A stretch of DNA of 8,486 nucleotides. It comes from Bacteroidales bacterium (lineage in GTDB: Bacteria; Bacteroidota; Bacteroidia; Bacteroidales; UBA932). The translations under genes and the position numbers were made by a program. Shown piece by piece: positions 6,598 to 8,486 of the stretch. The first letter of the stretch is position 1, and every line of letters begins with the position of its first letter. Location of the stretch: contig JAFYMJ010000270.1 of the NCBI GenBank assembly GCA_017556665.1, positions 1 to 8,486 on the forward strand, given 5' to 3'. The notes beneath the pieces were generated by a model. It ran no database searches, was not told the DNA's origin, and was given only the letters and a program-made list of their open reading frames with translations.

Positions 6598-7194
6598 ATG
6601 ACACTTAAAGAACTGGCAGAACATCCAGAAAGGGCAAGCGAAAAAGACCTAAAGATTCTGGAAGAGAGTATCCGTCTAATGGACCAACTAAAAAAACAGA
6701 TAGACTATACCACATACGGAGTAACCGAAAACAGTGGCAGGACCAAAGATGAGATTGCAAAAGAGTATTACATGGAAACCATGCTCCTGGCAGCTATCCT
6801 TGAAGCATTTGTCAGCAAACAAGAGCTGGAGTACAAAGACATCAATAAATTTGTATTCAACTACACAGACAACGCCTTCATTTGGGATGTACCCATCCCT
6901 ACCTACCATAAATGCCTGCTAAAACTTTGCTCCATCCACCTGCTAAAAGTAGAAAAAGAAGACACATACAATCCAACTTTTTCCATCACCGACAAAGGAT
7001 ATACAGCACTTCAACAGCAAACATACACATCCCTAGCCCAAACAGCACTATTTAACCTAAAGACACAGAGACTCAACGACCAAGCACTGGAATTAAGCAA
7101 ACAATCAGTACAACAAAACCGATTGATGCTCATAGTAGCCTTCTTCTCCGCAATTGTGGCAATAATAAGTGTTATTACGGCAGTGATTAAGTGA
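6598..7194 (+). CDS. winged-helix-like protein with C-terminal membrane helix
   Basis: I do not recognise a named family. The 198-residue product has a charged helical N-terminus (1-35), then a segment (about 58-140) that looks like a winged helix: helix YYMETMLLAAILEAF, helix TYHKCLLKLCSIHLL at 102-116, and a wing or strand ending in the FSITDKGYTALQ motif at 128-139, as in MarR/PadR-type proteins. A polar helical linker (140-174) leads to one strongly hydrophobic helix (about 175-196, LMLIVAFFSAIVAIISVITAV), so the protein is probably tail-anchored with its bulk in the cytoplasm. It starts 31 bases after mcrC on the same strand with no terminator between, so co-transcription is likely. It could be a third defence component, a membrane-tethered sensor, or a host gene beside the island. 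Its G+C looks higher than that of mcrBC, which weakens the first idea. Confidence 0.75.
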   Translation: MTLKELAEHPERASEKDLKILEESIRLMDQLKKQIDYTTYGVTENSGRTKDEIAKEYYMETMLLAAILEAFVSKQELEYKDINKFVFNYTDNAFIWDVPIPTYHKCLLKLCSIHLLKVEKEDTYNPTFSITDKGYTALQQQTYTSLAQTALFNLKTQRLNDQALELSKQSVQQNRLMLIVAFFSAIVAIISVITAVIK

Positions 7195-7200
7195 GAGTAG

Positions 7201-7245
7201 AAAAAACATCGGCAGCTCAAATACAGAACTGCCGATGTAACTTTA
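7201..7245. terminator. hairpin terminator between converging genes
   Basis: A perfect 10-bp stem, ACATCGGCAG (7206-7215) with CTGCCGATGT (7229-7238), encloses a 13-base loop. On the minus strand it is followed by a run of T (7206-7201), a good intrinsic terminator, though it lies beyond the stop of the minus-strand DUF3791-like gene at 7247. On the plus strand the tail is the weaker AACTTTATTT. It most likely serves both converging transcripts. Confidence 0.8.
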
Positions 7246-7246
7246 T

Positions 7247-7483
7247 TTAGACCTCTCCCGGTTTTGAAATTTCTGCTAAGAAGTCATTCAGAACATATAA
7301 ATTCCCTTGAAGATAAAGCCCGGTCTCCTCATCGTGAAATCTTCTACAGGTCTCACTCTTATAGAAAAGATCAAGAGCCTCCTTCAAAGAAACATTCATC
7401 GTCTCAGAAATCTTCACAACTATACACCCGATGCGCTGCCACCGGATTATATTGCGCACCTTTCTTTGCTGTTCTCCACTCAT
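7247..7483 (-). CDS. DUF3791-like small protein, third gene of the DUF3990 cassette
   Basis: The 78-residue protein has no signal peptide or membrane segment. The pattern IGCIVVKISETMNVSLKEALDLFYKSETCRRFHDEETGLYLQGNLYVLNDFL (shown here only by its key parts: Ile18-Val23, Ala36-Phe40, His50-Tyr57, Leu62-Leu69) resembles the DUF3791 family of small all-helical Bacteroidota and Firmicutes proteins, although the fit is weaker than for the first gene of the cassette. The ATG overlaps the stop of the DUF3990 gene as ATGA, so translation is coupled and the start is well fixed. Role unknown; beside an ADP-ribosyltransferase-like protein it may act as antitoxin, chaperone or accessory factor. Confidence 0.75.
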   Translation of the reverse strand: MSGEQQRKVRNIIRWQRIGCIVVKISETMNVSLKEALDLFYKSETCRRFHDEETGLYLQGNLYVLNDFLAEISKPGEV

Positions 7484-7962
7484 AGCTCAATCACTTTTAC
7501 AAATTTCAAATACTTATCAAGGACTGCCTGATTCAAGATGCAGATCTGATGATTTGGCTGATGCTCTGACAATCTACCCAACGCGGAGGCTTTATCCAAA
7601 ATACCAATAGTATACAACTCCACCGTATCGATAACTCTATCATTAGCCACTCCTCCTTCAACAACATCATATTGAGACCACGGCTTCTGGCCATTTCTAC
7701 TAGCTACCACAAAATCAAGCCAAGCTTCATCATAAAACTCAAATTTAAGATACTCGCAATCCTGAATCGCAGCCTCATAGTCAAACTCATACACACTAAT
7801 CATAGGCTTAGCCTTACGATCCCTAGCCTTTCTATTTGCAAAACCTTCTGCCTGATCCTGCAACAAGGTCACATAAAACCCTTGACCGAAATCAAGATCC
7901 GGTCTTCCAGCCTTACAATCTGGCTGAGTCACAGCCTCCGTTCCTCCATGATATAAAATCAT
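7480..7962 (-). CDS. DUF3990 ADP-ribosyltransferase-like protein
   Basis: The 160-residue cytoplasmic protein matches DUF3990, a family placed with ADP-ribosyltransferase-like folds. Motifs in order: MILYHGG at 1-7 with His5, where the fold's first NAD-contacting residue lies; LDFGQGFYVT at 23-32 with Tyr30; QAEGFA at 37-42; WLDFVVASR at 81-89; YDVVEGGVANDRV at 98-110; and NHQIC at 137-141, where many active transferases carry the catalytic Glu but this protein has Gln139. The ATG at 7962 overlaps the upstream TGA as ATGA and has a Shine-Dalgarno GGAGG seven bases before it. A start five codons earlier (MGGEY) is rejected because it would consume that site and extend past the family start. 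It is the central gene of a three-gene cassette. Toxin or effector activity by NAD-dependent modification is an inference. Confidence 0.85.
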   Translation of the reverse strand: MILYHGGTEAVTQPDCKAGRPDLDFGQGFYVTLLQDQAEGFANRKARDRKAKPMISVYEFDYEAAIQDCEYLKFEFYDEAWLDFVVASRNGQKPWSQYDVVEGGVANDRVIDTVELYTIGILDKASALGRLSEHQPNHQICILNQAVLDKYLKFVKVIEL

Positions 7963-8198
7963 ATACTCTCCTCCCATCGTTTAAGTGTATCAATCAACCC
8001 TTCTGTCACATTCCTGCGACTTTCCGAATGCAAAACCTCATAATTAGGGATAATATACTCATCTATCATCTTTACAGCATCCATTCTCCGATAAACCTCA
8101 AAATAATCCACACCAAGAGTATCAGCCACATCCTCAATACAAGATGCAACAAATCCCATTATAATTTCATCCTTACTTAACAGTATCTTGTTTTCCAT
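7959..8198 (-). CDS. DUF3791 small protein, first gene of the DUF3990 cassette
   Basis: The 79-residue protein starts MENKILLSKDEIIMG. The pattern of an N-terminal helix FVASCIEDVADTLG (16-29), a middle helix with tyrosines, and the YEVLHSES motif at 53-60 followed by VTEGLIDTL fits the DUF3791 family. It is all-helical, acidic at the start, and has no signal peptide. An in-frame ATG 21 codons upstream would add a hydrophobic stretch (VLLLFITIFA), but that segment covers the -7 promoter box and is not family sequence, so the ATG at 8198 is chosen. Its TGA overlaps the DUF3990 ATG by four bases. As the first gene, under a likely operator, it is a good candidate for the antitoxin and possible autoregulator, though no DNA-binding motif is obvious. 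Confidence 0.82.
   Translation of the reverse strand: MENKILLSKDEIIMGFVASCIEDVADTLGVDYFEVYRRMDAVKMIDEYIIPNYEVLHSESRRNVTEGLIDTLKRWEESI
7966..7975 (-). promoter_or_regulatory. strong Shine-Dalgarno of the DUF3990 gene
   Basis: The minus strand reads GGGAGGAGAG, whose GGAGG core lies seven bases before the ATG at 7962. It is unusual here because the other genes lack such sites. It settles the start choice and suggests that DUF3990 translation is not solely dependent on coupling to the upstream gene. Confidence 0.7.
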
Positions 8199-8221
8199 AT
8201 CAAGCAAAGCAGTTTCTTTTG

Positions 8222-8229
8222 CAAAAATA
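8222..8229 (-). promoter_or_regulatory. -7 promoter box of the DUF3791-DUF3990 cassette
   Basis: The minus strand reads TATTTTTG, a full match to TAnnTTTG, ending 23 bases before the ATG at 8198. No well-spaced -33 TTTG is present; the region normally holding it is taken up by the inverted repeat at 8231-8260. This placement suggests a promoter controlled by a protein bound to the repeat. Confidence 0.55.
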
Positions 8230-8230
8230 G

Positions 8231-8260
8231 TGATAAATAACAAAAGTACCTTATTTATCA
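8231..8260. promoter_or_regulatory. perfect inverted repeat, likely operator of the cassette
   Basis: TGATAAATAA (8231-8240) is repeated inverted and without mismatch as TTATTTATCA (8251-8260), with a 10-base spacer. The arm centres are 20 bases apart, about two turns of B-DNA, which suits a dimeric or tetrameric regulator. It begins one base upstream of the -7 box and covers the spacer of the promoter, so binding would block RNA polymerase. An RNA hairpin is possible only if transcription comes from further upstream. Confidence 0.55.
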
Positions 8261-8296
8261 TATATACAGTTCACCACGCCAGCAGCCCCCAGCCGC

Positions 8297-8321
8297 GAGG
8301 ACGGCCTTTTGGCCGAGCCTC
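8297..8321. other. GC-rich hairpin upstream of the cassette
   Basis: GAGG (8297-8300) pairs with CCTC (8318-8321) and CGGCC (8302-8306) with GGCCG (8311-8315), around a TTTT loop and a small internal loop. It sits in a GC-rich patch (about 8266-8321) within AT-rich intergenic DNA. Neither strand has a T-run after it. It may be part of a structured leader if transcription starts at the box at 8323-8330, or a dispersed intergenic repeat. Confidence 0.45.
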
Positions 8322-8322
8322 T

Positions 8323-8330
8323 CAAAGTTA
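8323..8330 (-). promoter_or_regulatory. possible distal -7 box for the cassette
   Basis: The minus strand reads TAACTTTG, a full match to TAnnTTTG, but no TTTG lies at the usual -33 distance. If used, it would produce a leader of more than 110 bases containing the GC-rich hairpin and the inverted repeat before the first DUF3791 gene. Confidence 0.25.
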
Positions 8331-8375
8331 CACAAAAAAATTTACAATCCCTTTTCCTAGCACACCTCCCATACC

Positions 8376-8414
8376 AAAAAACTCGGGCCAGCACCTTTTG
8401 GTTACTGGCCCGAG
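8376..8414 (-). terminator. terminator of the gene entering from the right edge
   Basis: On the minus strand CTCGGGCCAG (8414-8405) pairs with CTGGCCCGAG (8391-8382), a perfect 10-bp stem with a 13-base loop, followed by six T residues (8381-8376). It lies 25 bases after the stop codon at 8440-8442 and separates that gene from the DUF3791/DUF3990 cassette. Confidence 0.85.
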
Positions 8415-8439
8415 CTAAAAATCATATCTCCATCAAAGC

Positions 8440-8486
8440 TTAATCCCTCCTAAAAACATCCCTTGTATAAACCTTCTCTGCCACCA
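8440..8486 (-). CDS. C-terminal end of an unidentified protein (partial)
   Basis: Reading the minus strand in from the edge, one frame gives VAEKVYTRDVFRRD followed by TAA at 8442-8440. The charged, protein-like ending and the strong terminator 25 bases downstream support this frame. A second frame also runs to a stop at 8435-8433, so the assignment is not certain. Too little is present to name a family; the start lies outside the window. Confidence 0.5.
   Translation of the reverse strand, partial: VAEKVYTRDVFRRD

Noticed and set aside
8199..8261. Upstream ATG giving the first DUF3791 protein a hydrophobic N-terminus that mimics a signal peptide
   Set aside because: This stretch contains the TATTTTTG box and the inverted repeat; DUF3791 homology begins at the ATG at 8198.
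8188..8418. Plus-strand frame covering the cassette promoter, GC-rich hairpin and terminator
   Set aside because: It runs through several regulatory structures and a terminator stem and shows no domain.
1..8486. CRISPR array, transposase or prophage genes
   Set aside because: No regularly spaced repeats, no transposase or integrase motifs and no phage structural genes were seen on either strand.

Overview
The window looks like chromosomal DNA from a member of the Bacteroidales (phylum Bacteroidota). The main evidence is promoter structure. Upstream of the tRNA there is a TTTG, 19 bases, then TATATTTG, which fits the Bacteroidetes -33/-7 consensus TTTG / TAnnTTTG. Several other -7 boxes of the same form precede other genes. 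Start codons mostly lack Shine-Dalgarno sequences, and the protein families (RfbC/RfbD, DUF3791/DUF3990) fit this group. The species cannot be named from the window.

Left part (1-698, minus strand): a possible folded element at 5-65, a small secreted protein of unknown function (86-463), and a tRNA with anticodon CAU (563-637) that has its own promoter and terminator. The tRNA carries one extra base in its D arm.

Sugar-nucleotide block (699-3187, minus strand): rfbC, rfbD and galE form a tight operon, with one base between each pair of genes. RfbC and RfbD perform the last two steps of dTDP-L-rhamnose synthesis. GalE interconverts UDP-glucose and UDP-galactose. All three supply precursors for surface polysaccharide. 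The first two rhamnose enzymes (RfbA, RfbB) are not in the window.

Defence block (3295-7194, plus strand): a divergently transcribed McrBC-type system. It comprises an McrB-like AAA+ GTPase with an unusual N-terminus that may hold an EVE/PUA-like modified-base reader, an McrC nuclease subunit with a PD-(D/E)XK core, and a small protein that looks like a winged helix followed by a helical linker and a C-terminal membrane helix. mcrB and mcrC overlap; the third gene starts 31 bases later. mcrBC is visibly richer in A+T than the genes on either side, which suggests transfer.

Right part (7247-8486, minus strand): after a hairpin terminator shared by converging genes comes a three-gene cassette, DUF3791 - DUF3990 - DUF3791-like. 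The genes are joined by ATGA overlaps. A -7 promoter box is flanked by a perfect 10+10 base inverted repeat that looks like an operator. DUF3990 belongs to the ADP-ribosyltransferase-like fold group, so the cassette resembles an autoregulated toxin-antitoxin or small defence module. It is the strongest candidate here for a poorly described system. Upstream of it lie a GC-rich hairpin region and the terminator and last 14 or so codons of another minus-strand gene.
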